From positions 1-15,906 of the forward strand of contig JAFAFP010000181.1 of the NCBI GenBank assembly GCA_023423415.1: a DNA stretch of 15,906 bases, read 5' to 3'. The notes beneath the pieces are model-generated. The model had not been told where the DNA came from. It worked only from the letters and a program-made list of their open reading frames with translations, and searched no databases. This stretch comes from Pseudomonadota bacterium (GTDB lineage Bacteria > Pseudomonadota > Alphaproteobacteria > Rhizobiales > Xanthobacteraceae). The position numbers and the translations under genes were made by a program. Below are positions 1 through 6,069 of the stretch, in pieces; the first letter of the stretch is position 1; every line of letters starts with the position of its first letter.

Positions 1-72
1 CCGCGCCGCTCCCGAGCGAAACGGACACAAAAAGAACGCAAGCCCAAGAGGCTGCCCAAGAGGCGCGCATAA
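1..72 (+). CDS. Possible C-terminal end of a plus-strand gene (partial)
   Basis: Reading from the first base, the frame is open and ends in TAA at 70-72. It gives 23 residues ending KRLPKRRA, very rich in Lys and Arg. Such basic tails are common at the C-terminus of nucleic-acid-binding proteins, but there is too little sequence to name a family, and the other two plus frames are also open here. The following stretch to 281 has several short overlapping open frames, none with a ribosome binding site or recognisable protein. I see only a weak inverted repeat there (144-150 with 167-173, 16-base loop). Treat this as a possible gene end only. Confidence 0.3.
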   Translation, partial: PRRSRAKRTQKERKPKRLPKRRA

Positions 73-281
73 TGATCCCCCTCATGAAGTGGTGGAGCTT
101 GCGCTCCTTACCCCCGGATATTTCATGGAAAGCCGGTCGGGACGCGGGAGTCAATGAATCCGCCGGCTCCCGCCATGATTGTTACCGGATTAAGGTTAGT
201 TGTGGAGAACTGGACACGGCTTGTTCCACAGGAAATCCCGTTCCGGGACACCGTCGTTTCGGCCGGAAATGTTACGAACAA

Positions 282-842
282 CTACGCTGCGAGTTCCTTC
301 TCGATCGCTACGATCAGGCGCGTATCGGTCGGGTCAACCGCCGAGCCGAAGGATGCAGCCAAGGTACCGTCACGTCCGACGAGGTATTTGTGGAAGTTCC
401 AGCGCGGTAGTTCGGTAGGACGCTGCAGAGCGGCCCATCGATAAAACGGGTGCGCACCTTCGCCCTTCACTGACACCTTTTCTGTCAGCGGGAAGGTAAC
501 ACCATGCTTGTGGGCGGTTGCATGGATCTCGGACGCATTGCCCGGTTCTTGTCCGCCGAAATCATTCGACGGCACGCCAACAACAAGGAGCCCGCGCGGA
601 CGGTAACGGTTCCAGATCGCTTCCAGGCCCGCATATTGCGGCGTGTAGCCACATAACGACGCAGTGTTCACAACCAGTACAGGCTGTCCCGCATGGTCAG
701 CCAGCTTGATGTCACCGCCGTCAATTCCCTTGAAGGTGTAGCCGAAAGCCGTTGCACGACTGATACCTTGAGCTGCGAGCGGGTGCGTCACGAAAGGTGT
801 GCTCAGCGCTGCAAGAGAGATCACGAATTGTCGCCGGTCCAT
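282..842 (-). CDS. Glutathione peroxidase, Tat-exported, single-cysteine
   Basis: A 186-residue thiol peroxidase of the glutathione peroxidase family, which reduces hydrogen peroxide or lipid hydroperoxides. The N-terminus has a twin-arginine motif (DRRQFVIS, residues 2-9) followed by a hydrophobic stretch and an Ala-x-Ala-type end near residue 24, so it is probably folded in the cytoplasm and exported to the periplasm by Tat. The peroxidatic Cys64 lies in ASLCGYTPQY. Gln98 (in GGQEPG), Trp148 and Asn149 (in WNFHKYL) complete the catalytic tetrad. Cys64 is the only cysteine: the usual PCNQFG motif reads PSNDFG, and no resolving cysteine is present. The frame stays open far upstream, but I start at 842 because the signal peptide begins there and the upstream frame lies antisense to another gene. 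It is divergent from the gene at 999. Confidence 0.88.
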   Translation of the reverse strand: MDRRQFVISLAALSTPFVTHPLAAQGISRATAFGYTFKGIDGGDIKLADHAGQPVLVVNTASLCGYTPQYAGLEAIWNRYRPRGLLVVGVPSNDFGGQEPGNASEIHATAHKHGVTFPLTEKVSVKGEGAHPFYRWAALQRPTELPRWNFHKYLVGRDGTLAASFGSAVDPTDTRLIVAIEKELAA

Positions 843-940
843 TGTTCCGCCCATTCCCTGAATGCTCACAATTAAATTAACGCGGTTACGGCTCGTGAAG
901 GCAAATGCTCGTGAACACGCCCTGGCAAACCGTCGCGCGA

Positions 941-965
941 GGAACACATCGTTGTCAGTTGCGTT
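941..965 (+). promoter_or_regulatory. EcfG-type general stress promoter, perfect consensus
   Basis: GGAAC at 941-945 and CGTT at 962-965 are separated by exactly 16 bases. This is the consensus of promoters read by the alphaproteobacterial general-stress sigma factor EcfG. It points at the gene starting at 999, with transcription expected to start near 972, which leaves a leader of roughly 27 bases that contains the AAGGGA ribosome binding site (987-992). No similar site was found on the minus strand for the divergent peroxidase gene. Confidence 0.6.
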
Positions 966-998
966 GGTTGGCGGGCGTGGGGCGGCAAGGGATCGGGA

Positions 999-1847
999 AT
1001 GTCTTGGTTCAGCGTGTTCCGAGCCTCTTTTGACGGTGCATTGCATCCCCGTCAGCGCCGGACAGGTCGCATTGCCGCATACACGGCGACAAGCGTGACG
1101 GTGGTTACGCTCGTTTGCGGTTTTCTCGCCGTACTGCATTTGAATGCGAACCAACTCACTGATCTGGCGAATGCCAGCGCGATGCGAGCGCCGCGTGTGG
1201 TCGATATCGAGGCCACTTCGAATAAGGCCTGCGATGAACAGAAATGGCCCTTTATCGAAGGGACCTGTCTCATCCAATCGAATTCGGTCCGCAAGGACGG
1301 ACGCGTTTTGCCTGCGAAAGGACTTGCATCGCATGAGTTCGCGTTGGCATCGCGCAAGAAAAAATCCCGACGGAAAACCCTGGTTGCATCGGCCCCCCGT
1401 GTGAGGATGGTCACAATCGGCAAGGCAGGGGCGGCGGGCGATGCGTCGCCTGACGATGAAACTCAAATTCCTCTGCCGATGTCGCGACCGCAAGCCCTCG
1501 CGGCCCTGACACCGACGCCGGCACGACCAGCGGCGACACCGCCAGTCGTCGCGGCAGCGGCAACGCCACGGCCGCAGAAGCCCGAGACCGTAGCAACATC
1601 GCGTCGGCCCAGAGAGCAGACCCATCGCGAGGCACAGCGTCGCGAACGCTTGACTCGGGAACAGCGCGAAGCGCGGGCTGAGCGGCAGATACGGTACAAC
1701 GACGAGCAGAGCGCTCGCCGCTGGAACCAGTACGGCTATCCTTCGCAAGCATACGGCTACGCATCGCAACAGGGCGACTGGCAACGCGCCAGGACGGCTC
1801 AACGCGGGCTGTTCGACGGTGGTGGCTTCTTTCCCACGATCCGCTGA
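999..1847 (+). CDS. Membrane-anchored Ala/Pro- and Arg-rich hypothetical protein
   Basis: 282 residues, function unknown. One membrane segment lies at about residues 26-48. Next comes a short conserved-looking module with paired cysteines (Cys78 and Cys90, in CDEQKWPFIEGTC). This resembles the C-x-EQ-x-WPYI type motif I recall from small envelope proteins of Bradyrhizobium relatives. After it come a basic patch (about 119-126), a low-complexity Ala/Pro linker (about 165-200), an Arg/Glu-rich, probably helical stretch (200-240), and a Tyr/Gln/Gly-rich tail. The start is supported by AAGGGA at 987-992, six bases before the ATG. The module would face the periplasm if the N-terminus is inside. 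A perfect EcfG-type promoter lies upstream, so general-stress induction is likely. A long open frame on the opposite strand is a shadow. Confidence 0.7.
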   Translation: MSWFSVFRASFDGALHPRQRRTGRIAAYTATSVTVVTLVCGFLAVLHLNANQLTDLANASAMRAPRVVDIEATSNKACDEQKWPFIEGTCLIQSNSVRKDGRVLPAKGLASHEFALASRKKKSRRKTLVASAPRVRMVTIGKAGAAGDASPDDETQIPLPMSRPQALAALTPTPARPAATPPVVAAAATPRPQKPETVATSRRPREQTHREAQRRERLTREQREARAERQIRYNDEQSARRWNQYGYPSQAYGYASQQGDWQRARTAQRGLFDGGGFFPTIR

Positions 1848-1854
1848 CATGAAC

Positions 1855-1882
1855 TCACCGGCCGCTTTGCTGCGGCCGGTGA
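1855..1882. terminator. Hairpin between convergent genes
   Basis: A perfect 11-bp stem (1855-1865 with 1872-1882, sequence TCACCGGCCGC on the left) has a 6-base loop. It lies between the stop codon at 1847 and the convergent stop at 1899. There is no real T-run on either side, so it may act as a bidirectional RNA end stabiliser or a weak terminator. Confidence 0.6.
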
Positions 1883-1898
1883 AAACTGATGCTTGAGG

Positions 1899-2279
1899 TC
1901 AGTGGCAGTTCGGTGCGCGGTGGCCGGCGTATCCGAACGCTTTCCGGGCCGGCTTGTCGATAAACTTCGGCTCGGCAAATTTCGGCGCTGGAGCAATTCT
2001 CGGTTGAACCTGCGGAGCAGCTTCGGGACCTGGGCTGGGGCTTGGAGCCGGAGCAGCGTCGGCGACAGGAGCTTCGGCCTTGGGAGCGGTCTCGGGTTGT
2101 CCTCCATTGGTCTGGATCACGCTAGCCTGAGCAGCACTCGCGGGAGATTGGGCCTGCGCTTGCTGACCCGGGGCGGGGAGAACCTGGATCTGCCGGTTTG
2201 GTCCCTGTTGGGCTTGGGCCGATACGGCCATAACGGCCAGGATTGCGGCGGCGAGAGCGGATTTGGTCACAATGGTCAT
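1899..2279 (-). CDS. Small exported Pro/Ala/Gln-rich protein
   Basis: 126 residues, function unknown. A clear Sec signal peptide occupies residues 1-23 (hydrophobic AAAILAVMAVS, then AQA before Gln24). The mature part is low complexity: Gln/Ala-rich to about residue 60, then Pro/Ala/Glu-rich to about 105. It ends in a short tail with Tyr, His and a single Cys (GYAGHRAPNCH). The start at 2279 is chosen because AAGGAA stands about eight bases upstream and the signal peptide begins there; a longer in-frame start at 2417 would put a basic non-signal extension in front. It is probably a flexible periplasmic or surface protein. I do not recognise a family. Confidence 0.65.
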   Translation of the reverse strand: MTIVTKSALAAAILAVMAVSAQAQQGPNRQIQVLPAPGQQAQAQSPASAAQASVIQTNGGQPETAPKAEAPVADAAPAPSPSPGPEAAPQVQPRIAPAPKFAEPKFIDKPARKAFGYAGHRAPNCH

Positions 2280-2459
2280 GGCCTGATTTCCTTGAAGGGG
2301 CGGCGATGACCATTGGTCGCGGCCATCATGACCGTGGTTCAAGGTCACGGGACGGAAAATCCGATACGTCAGGCTGTATGCAGGGAAGTTCTTTTTCCGG
2401 CGACGCCACGTCGGCATCGCTGCCGATGATGCTGCCCTGATTCCAGGTGTATCTCTGCC

Positions 2460-2485
2460 GGAACGTGACCCTGTCAGGCGGGGTT
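2460..2485 (+). promoter_or_regulatory. Candidate EcfG-type promoter, near consensus
   Basis: GGAAC at 2460-2464 and GGTT at 2482-2485 are 17 bases apart, against the EcfG consensus GGAAC-N16/17-CGTT. Transcription would start near 2492, about 29 bases ahead of the DUF3551 gene at 2521. The -10 element has one mismatch, so it is weaker evidence than the site at 941. The rest of the divergent spacer 2280-2520 shows only short imperfect inverted repeats. Confidence 0.35.
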
Positions 2486-2520
2486 TATGCCAATGTCATG
2501 TCCCCAAGGGGAGGATGAAT

Positions 2521-2787
2521 ATGAGACGGTTGCTTTCATTGATGGCGCTGGTCGCGGGACTGTGGCTGGCCGGCGGCAACGTCGCCTCTGCCGAGGTGAC
2601 TTACCCATGGTGTATCGTCACTGGCGGCACCAGCGAGGGAGCCTATAGCTGCGGCTATGTCAGCTTCGAGCAATGCCAGGCGACGCGGCTCGGCACCGAT
2701 ATGTGCGTCATCAATCCGTTCTATCAGCCGTCCACGCAAGGAAACGCGCCTCGGCAGCAGCGTGAACGGGAACGCCCCCGGCGCTGA
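2521..2787 (+). CDS. DUF3551 family small exported protein
   Basis: 88 residues. A Sec signal peptide (about 1-24, ending VASA) is followed by a short cysteine-containing domain: YPWC (28-31), then GAYSCGYVSFEQCQAT (40-55) and Cys62 in the MCVINPFY stretch. This spacing, with YPWC and CG-x-x-SFEQC, is typical of DUF3551 proteins, abundant in Bradyrhizobium and relatives and of unknown function. The four cysteines could form two disulfides in the periplasm. The C-terminal 18 residues are Arg/Gln-rich. Of two nearby ATGs, 2521 is chosen over 2515 because the strong AAGGGGAGG at 2506-2514 is six bases away; it would abut the earlier ATG. A possible EcfG-type promoter lies upstream. Confidence 0.78.
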   Translation: MRRLLSLMALVAGLWLAGGNVASAEVTYPWCIVTGGTSEGAYSCGYVSFEQCQATRLGTDMCVINPFYQPSTQGNAPRQQRERERPRR

Positions 2788-2877
2788 CGACAATCTGCAT
2801 TTGTCACTCGGGCGTGGCGCCATCTTTTACACACAGCAAGCATCACTATCTGTTGGCCGAGATTGCTGGAGGCTGAC

Positions 2878-3396
2878 ATGAAGAGAGTGGGCTGGGTTTG
2901 TGCGCTTGTCGCATCGATGATGCTTTCGGTGGCGCCTGCCCGTGCGGCCGATGAACCCGATCTGATCTTCAAGCGTTCGACCGTGTTCAAATGGATCTCG
3001 CCGAACGACAAGCTGGCAACGTATGGCCTGGACGATCCGGAGGTCGAGGGCGTTGCCTGCCATTTCACCGTTCCGGAACGGGGTGGCTTCAAGGGCTGGC
3101 TGGGTCTCGCCGAAGAGGTGTCGGACATCTCGCTCGCTTGCCGGCAGATCGGACCGATCCGCTTCAAGGCGAAATTCGAACAGGGCGAGGATGTCTTCCG
3201 GACCCGGCGTTCGCTCTTCTTCAAGAAGATGCAGATCGTTCGCGGCTGCGACGAGAAGCGGAACGTTCTCGTCTATATGGTTTATTCCGACCGCATCATT
3301 GAAGGTTCGCCCAAGAACTCGACATCGTCAGTGCCGATCATGCCTTGGGGCACGAGCGGCGAATTGGCGAAATGCGCGGACTTCATTGAGAAGTAG
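2878..3396 (+). CDS. creA: CreA family exported protein
   Basis: 172 residues, the usual length for CreA, a conserved exported protein of unclear role (in Escherichia coli it lies beside the creBCD genes). The signal peptide is residues 1-23 (ending ARA). Family signatures visible are STVFKWISPNDK (34-45), LDDPEVEGVACHF (51-63), GGFKGWLGLAEEVSD (69-83), ACRQIGPI (87-94), VRGCDEKRNVLVYMVYSD (121-138) and EGSPKNSTSSVPIMPW (142-157). Cys61 and Cys88 match the conserved pair of E. coli CreA and may form a disulfide. The start is set by TGGAGG at 2867-2872, five bases before ATG 2878; an earlier in-frame ATG at 2863 lacks such a site. No creB, creC or creD gene is in the window. It converges with the microprotein gene at 3411. 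Confidence 0.9.
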   Translation: MKRVGWVCALVASMMLSVAPARAADEPDLIFKRSTVFKWISPNDKLATYGLDDPEVEGVACHFTVPERGGFKGWLGLAEEVSDISLACRQIGPIRFKAKFEQGEDVFRTRRSLFFKKMQIVRGCDEKRNVLVYMVYSDRIIEGSPKNSTSSVPIMPWGTSGELAKCADFIEK

Positions 3397-3419
3397 GCGC
3401 GAGCCTCAGCCTATTTTTT
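3394..3419 (+). terminator. Intrinsic terminator built from two stop codons
   Basis: TAGGC (3394-3398) pairs with GCCTA (3409-3413), followed at once by six Ts (3414-3419). The first TAG is the creA stop codon, and CTA at 3411-3413 is the reverse complement of the stop codon of the convergent microprotein. An alternative inner stem (AGGC, GNRA-type loop GCGA, GCCT, 3395-3406) is also possible. On the minus strand the run after the stem is weaker, so it should work best for creA. Confidence 0.5.
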
Positions 3420-3560
3420 CTCGATGGAGATGCCGCCGGGTCCCACGTTGATCTGCATGCCGTCTGGCTGCTTCTTCTCCTGATAGAGATTGTAGCCGAG
3501 GATGGCGACGACAACGGCCATGGCGCCGATGACGAGGTAAAGAAGGTTGGTCCGGTTCAC
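3411..3560 (-). CDS. 49-residue single-pass membrane microprotein (GTG start)
   Basis: The gene starts with GTG at 3558-3560, preceded by AAGGGG five bases upstream, and stops with TAG. The product has the N-terminus (V/M)NRTNLLYLVIG, a hydrophobic membrane segment at about residues 6-23, then a short charged linker (YQEKKQPDG). It ends in a small conserved-looking tail, QINVGPGGISIEKK. Small proteins of this plan, with a Gly-rich beta-like tail outside the membrane, are familiar to me from rhizobial genomes, but I know no function. It is short and uses GTG, so it is easily missed. It shares a terminator region with creA. The coding call rests on the good ribosome binding site, the clean membrane segment and sensible composition. 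Confidence 0.7.
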   Translation of the reverse strand: MNRTNLLYLVIGAMAVVVAILGYNLYQEKKQPDGMQINVGPGGISIEKK

Positions 3561-3707
3561 GATGGCCCCTTGATGGTCGAATAGCTGAACGCCTTATAGC
3601 CGAGAGCAACGCGACATAAAAACCCGCAGTGTTGTTCCTCGACATTCCTGACTACCGAGAACATCAGAAGCCGTGTTACGCCATTGCGTAGGCTCTGCAC
3701 AGGCATG

Positions 3708-4253
3708 TCAAGGAACCAGGGCTGGCCTGGTTGCGGCTCGGCTTGTGACAGCGATTGTACGCTTCTGCAGGAAGAGTAGTGCGAAGCCGATCACCGGCAG
3801 GAAAATATCGGTCCAGAAGACGACACCCGCATTGCCCGGCGCGAAGTTGTGCGCGCTGATCATTTGATAGATGTGCACGCCGGCCGCCCCGAGAAGAAAC
3901 ATCGAGGGTCCGACCACGGCTGCAGTACGCAGGCCGGGATCGCCACGGAAGGCGAGAAACCCCACCACAGAAAAGCCGAGACTGGCGAAGCCGACCTCGG
4001 TCTGAAACGGGCTGTCGGCCCAGCCGATGAAGCGGGCTGTCATCTCACCGAAGAAGACGTGCATCACGAAGTTATAGAAATTGTTGATGCCGATGGAGAA
4101 CAGCAGGAAGTAGGAGAACAGCGCTTCGACAAGTTGAGCTTGTGTGCGCGGCGCTGGCTTGGCGACATAGGCGATCGCCGATGCAATCAGGCCGATGACG
4201 AGCAGGGTGAGCGTGAAATTCGACAGGACAAGCCGGATCAAGGTCTCGATCAT
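3708..4253 (-). CDS. DUF6790-like integral membrane protein
   Basis: 181 residues with about five membrane segments (roughly 10-30, 43-63, 85-103, 111-131 and 145-163). The polar signature FYNFVMHVFFG...ARFIGWADSPFQTEVGFASLG (59-93) has a His, Asn and Glu within or next to membrane segments. This matches my memory of DUF6790, a family without an assigned role. The C-terminus is short and basic and faces one side. No strong ribosome binding site precedes ATG 4253. The gene is divergent from msrB, with 92 bases between the starts, and is not obviously in an operon. The membrane protein call is secure; the family name less so. Confidence 0.75.
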   Translation of the reverse strand: MIETLIRLVLSNFTLTLLVIGLIASAIAYVAKPAPRTQAQLVEALFSYFLLFSIGINNFYNFVMHVFFGEMTARFIGWADSPFQTEVGFASLGFSVVGFLAFRGDPGLRTAAVVGPSMFLLGAAGVHIYQMISAHNFAPGNAGVVFWTDIFLPVIGFALLFLQKRTIAVTSRAATRPALVP

Positions 4254-4310
4254 GAGCTTTGAAATACCGTATATGTGATGGCGGGCACGCAGCGTCGGCT
4301 GAGCGTGGGC

Positions 4311-4339
4311 TTGGCAGGTGAGTCGATCCAGCCCATATT
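4311..4339 (+). promoter_or_regulatory. Candidate msrB promoter giving a leaderless mRNA
   Basis: TTGGCA (4311-4316, five of six to the -35 consensus), a 17-base spacer and CATATT (4334-4339, four of six to the -10 consensus) end six bases before the msrB ATG at 4346. Transcription would therefore begin at or next to the A of the start codon. That agrees with the lack of any ribosome binding site before msrB. Inferred only from the sequence. Confidence 0.4.
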
Positions 4340-4345
4340 ACGGCC

Positions 4346-4759
4346 ATGACCGACACCATGACAAAAACCTACCCTGTCACCCGCACCGATGCCGAGTGGC
4401 GCGCGCGGCTGACGCCCGAGCAATATCACATCATGCGACAGCACGGCACCGAACGGCCGGGAAGCTGTGCACTGAATTACGAGAAGCGCGCTGGCACTTT
4501 TGAGTGCGCGGGCTGCGACCAGCCCCTGTTCAAGTCGGGCCGGAAATTCGAAAGCGGCACCGGTTGGCCCAGCTTCAACGATCCCGAGCCGGGTGCGACC
4601 GAGACGACGGATGACCGCAGCTACGGCATGGTGCGTACCGAAGTTCATTGCAGCCGGTGCGGTAGCCATCTCGGTCATGTTTTCCCGGACGGACCGCCGC
4701 CGACCGGCCTTCGTTATTGCATCAACGGCGTTGCGATGAACTTCAAGCCCGCGGCCTGA
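4346..4759 (+). CDS. msrB: Peptide-methionine (R)-S-oxide reductase MsrB
   Basis: 137 residues, the normal size for a stand-alone MsrB, which reduces methionine-R-sulfoxide in proteins. Visible features: EWRARLTPEQYHIMRQHGTE (17-36), the zinc-site pairs Cys54/Cys57 (CAGC) and Cys102/Cys105 (CSRC), the substrate loop GTGWPSF (71-77), HLGHVFPDGP (108-117), and the catalytic Cys125 in RYCINGVAMNF. A sixth cysteine, Cys41 in GSCALNY, is at a position where some MsrB proteins carry the resolving cysteine, so thioredoxin-type recycling is plausible. No signal peptide, so it is cytoplasmic. ATG 4346 has no ribosome binding site, and a second in-frame ATG lies at 4358. It may pair functionally with the peroxidase at 282 but is not co-transcribed with it. 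Confidence 0.93.
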   Translation: MTDTMTKTYPVTRTDAEWRARLTPEQYHIMRQHGTERPGSCALNYEKRAGTFECAGCDQPLFKSGRKFESGTGWPSFNDPEPGATETTDDRSYGMVRTEVHCSRCGSHLGHVFPDGPPPTGLRYCINGVAMNFKPAA

Positions 4760-4768
4760 TTGGCCGCG
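4750..4768 (+). terminator. Hairpin over the msrB stop codon
   Basis: A perfect 7-bp GC stem (4750-4756 with 4762-4768) has the 5-base loop TGATT, which holds the msrB stop codon TGA at 4757-4759. No T-run follows, so it may be a weak or factor-dependent end or an mRNA 3'-end stabiliser. Confidence 0.35.
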
Positions 4769-4847
4769 CGTCGCGCGCCCTCGATCTTTCCGCATGACGC
4801 AGGCTTCAGGCCCGCGTGGAATGGAACGGTTGAAGGGGGACGTCGAC

Positions 4848-5219
4848 ATGGTGGACAGCCTGACCCGCGAAATCGGCCGCACCTACGCTCCGCGTGGCCC
4901 GTGGGTCGGCGATCTCATGCCCGGCGATCCGGCCGATGAGGCGATGTTCGAAAGCCGTCCCATTCCCGCCGAAGCCTGGAGCGCCTTCGAAAATTCACCT
5001 CTCTGCGAGCATATGCACGGAATCCCGCATGAAGGGATCATCGGCGCATATGAGGAATTCTGGTTCACCGCGCCGCAACTCCCCGCAATGATCGCGCTGG
5101 TCGAGACGGAGCTTGGGGCCGCGCCACCAAAGGCGCGGGCCTGGCTGACAGACCTCGCGCGATTTGCCCGCCGTGCGCAGGAGCGCAATGTCGGTGTGAC
5201 ATTTATTGTGAGTGGGTGA
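4848..5219 (+). CDS. Conserved-looking hypothetical protein coupled to a NUDIX gene
   Basis: 123 residues, cytoplasmic, function unknown; I recognise no domain. It is acidic and rich in Trp, Pro and Glu, with a His/Cys/Glu patch, CEHMHGIPHEGIIGAYEEFWF (residues 53-73), that could bind metal or be catalytic, then a helical Ala/Arg-rich segment (90-112) and a beta-like end (GVTFIVSG). The start at 4848 is preferred over in-frame ATGs at 4794 and 4821 because AAGGGGGA (4833-4840) stands seven bases before it and nothing similar precedes the others. Its last eight bases overlap the GTG start of the NUDIX gene, so the two are probably translationally coupled and may act on related substrates. Confidence 0.65.
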   Translation: MVDSLTREIGRTYAPRGPWVGDLMPGDPADEAMFESRPIPAEAWSAFENSPLCEHMHGIPHEGIIGAYEEFWFTAPQLPAMIALVETELGAAPPKARAWLTDLARFARRAQERNVGVTFIVSG

Positions 5220-5691
5220 GGGCGCCCTGCCAAAGCGTAGCGCTGGCCTATTGTTGTACAAGCGCGAGGGCGGTGCGCTGCAGCTCCTGCTTGTCCATCC
5301 GGGCGGACCGTTCTGGGCGAAGAAAGACGCGGGTGCCTGGTCAATTCCCAAAGGCGAATACGACGCGGATGAGGACGCGCTGACGGCTGCCAAACGCGAG
5401 TTCACGGAAGAGCTTGGCATGACGCTACAGGGCGAATGCCGCGCACTTGGCGAAGCAAGGCAGCGCGGCGGAAAGATCGTGACTGCATTTGCGCTCGAGG
5501 GCGATCTCGATGTCAGCACGATCAAGCCCGGTCTGTTCGAGATGGAATGGCCGCCGAAGAGCGGGCGGATGCAGAGCTTTCCGGAAATCGATCGCGCCGC
5601 CTGGTTCTCCCCGGAGGAGGCGCGGGTTAAGATCCTTGAGGGGCAACGCGGGTTCATCGATCGATTGCTGGAACTCGCTGCGAAGGCTTGA
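5212..5691 (+). CDS. NUDIX hydrolase
   Basis: 159 residues. The complete NUDIX box G-x5-E-x7-REU-x-EE-x-GU is at residues 48-70 (GEYDADEDA...KREFTEELGM), which binds divalent metal and hydrolyses nucleoside diphosphates linked to another group. Other landmarks are SAGLLLY (10-16), VHPGGPFWAKKD (28-39) and GAWSIPKGEY (41-50), and a C-terminal helix. The HPGGP-FW-KKD-GAWSIPKGEY style matches a widespread stand-alone subgroup whose substrate I cannot tell from the sequence. The GTG start lies inside the end of the preceding gene (8-base overlap), which suggests re-initiation. There is a 72-base gap before clpS. Confidence 0.9.
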   Translation: MGEGALPKRSAGLLLYKREGGALQLLLVHPGGPFWAKKDAGAWSIPKGEYDADEDALTAAKREFTEELGMTLQGECRALGEARQRGGKIVTAFALEGDLDVSTIKPGLFEMEWPPKSGRMQSFPEIDRAAWFSPEEARVKILEGQRGFIDRLLELAAKA

Positions 5692-5763
5692 GCATCCCGG
5701 CCGATATTGAACTCGGCGCTGTTTGCCCTAACCTTACGGCAAAGGTCCGCCACGGAGCCGGTG

Positions 5764-6069
5764 ATGCCCGAGCCGATCGTAAAAAGCCGCCCTAAAACCC
5801 AGACCAAGACGGCGCGTCCGCCGCTCTACAAGGTCATTTTGCTCAATGACGATTACACGCCGCGCGAGTTCGTCGTGCTGGTGCTGAAAGCCGTGTTCCG
5901 TATGGGGGCCGAGCGCGCCTATGCGGTGATGATGACGGCGCACAAGCGCGGCGCCTGCGTAATCGCGGTTTATACCCGCGACGTCGCCGAGACCAAGGCG
6001 AAGGAGGCAACCGATCTCGGCAAGCAGAAGGGCTATCCGCTGTTCTTCACCACAGAACCGGAGACCTGA
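5764..6069 (+). CDS. clpS2: ATP-dependent Clp protease adaptor, ClpS2 type
   Basis: 101 residues. ClpS adaptors bind N-degron substrates and hand them to the ClpAP protease. The flexible, basic N-terminal tail (1-20) is followed by the fold: YKVILLNDDYTPREFVVLVLKAVF (22-45), with Asn28-Asp29-Asp30 that contact the substrate N-terminus, MMTAHKRG (56-63) with His60, and VAETKAKEATDLGKQKGYPLFFTTEPE (74-100). The REFVVLVLKAVFRM and ATDLGK-x-x-G-[YF]PL-x-FTTEPE style matches the second paralogue (ClpS2) of alphaproteobacteria rather than the copy usually next to clpA; no clpA is in this window. In Agrobacterium, ClpS2 has a narrower substrate range than ClpS1. ATG 5764 is chosen over an upstream TTG at 5707 because GGAG (5754-5757) fits it. 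Confidence 0.9.
   Translation: MPEPIVKSRPKTQTKTARPPLYKVILLNDDYTPREFVVLVLKAVFRMGAERAYAVMMTAHKRGACVIAVYTRDVAETKAKEATDLGKQKGYPLFFTTEPET

Noticed and set aside
843..1850. A 522-residue open frame on the minus strand that extends the peroxidase gene upstream across 999-1847.
   Set aside because: The upstream part has Arg/Cys/Leu-rich composition typical of an antisense shadow, and the peroxidase signal peptide starts cleanly at 842. The plus-strand gene there has a ribosome binding site and an EcfG-type promoter.
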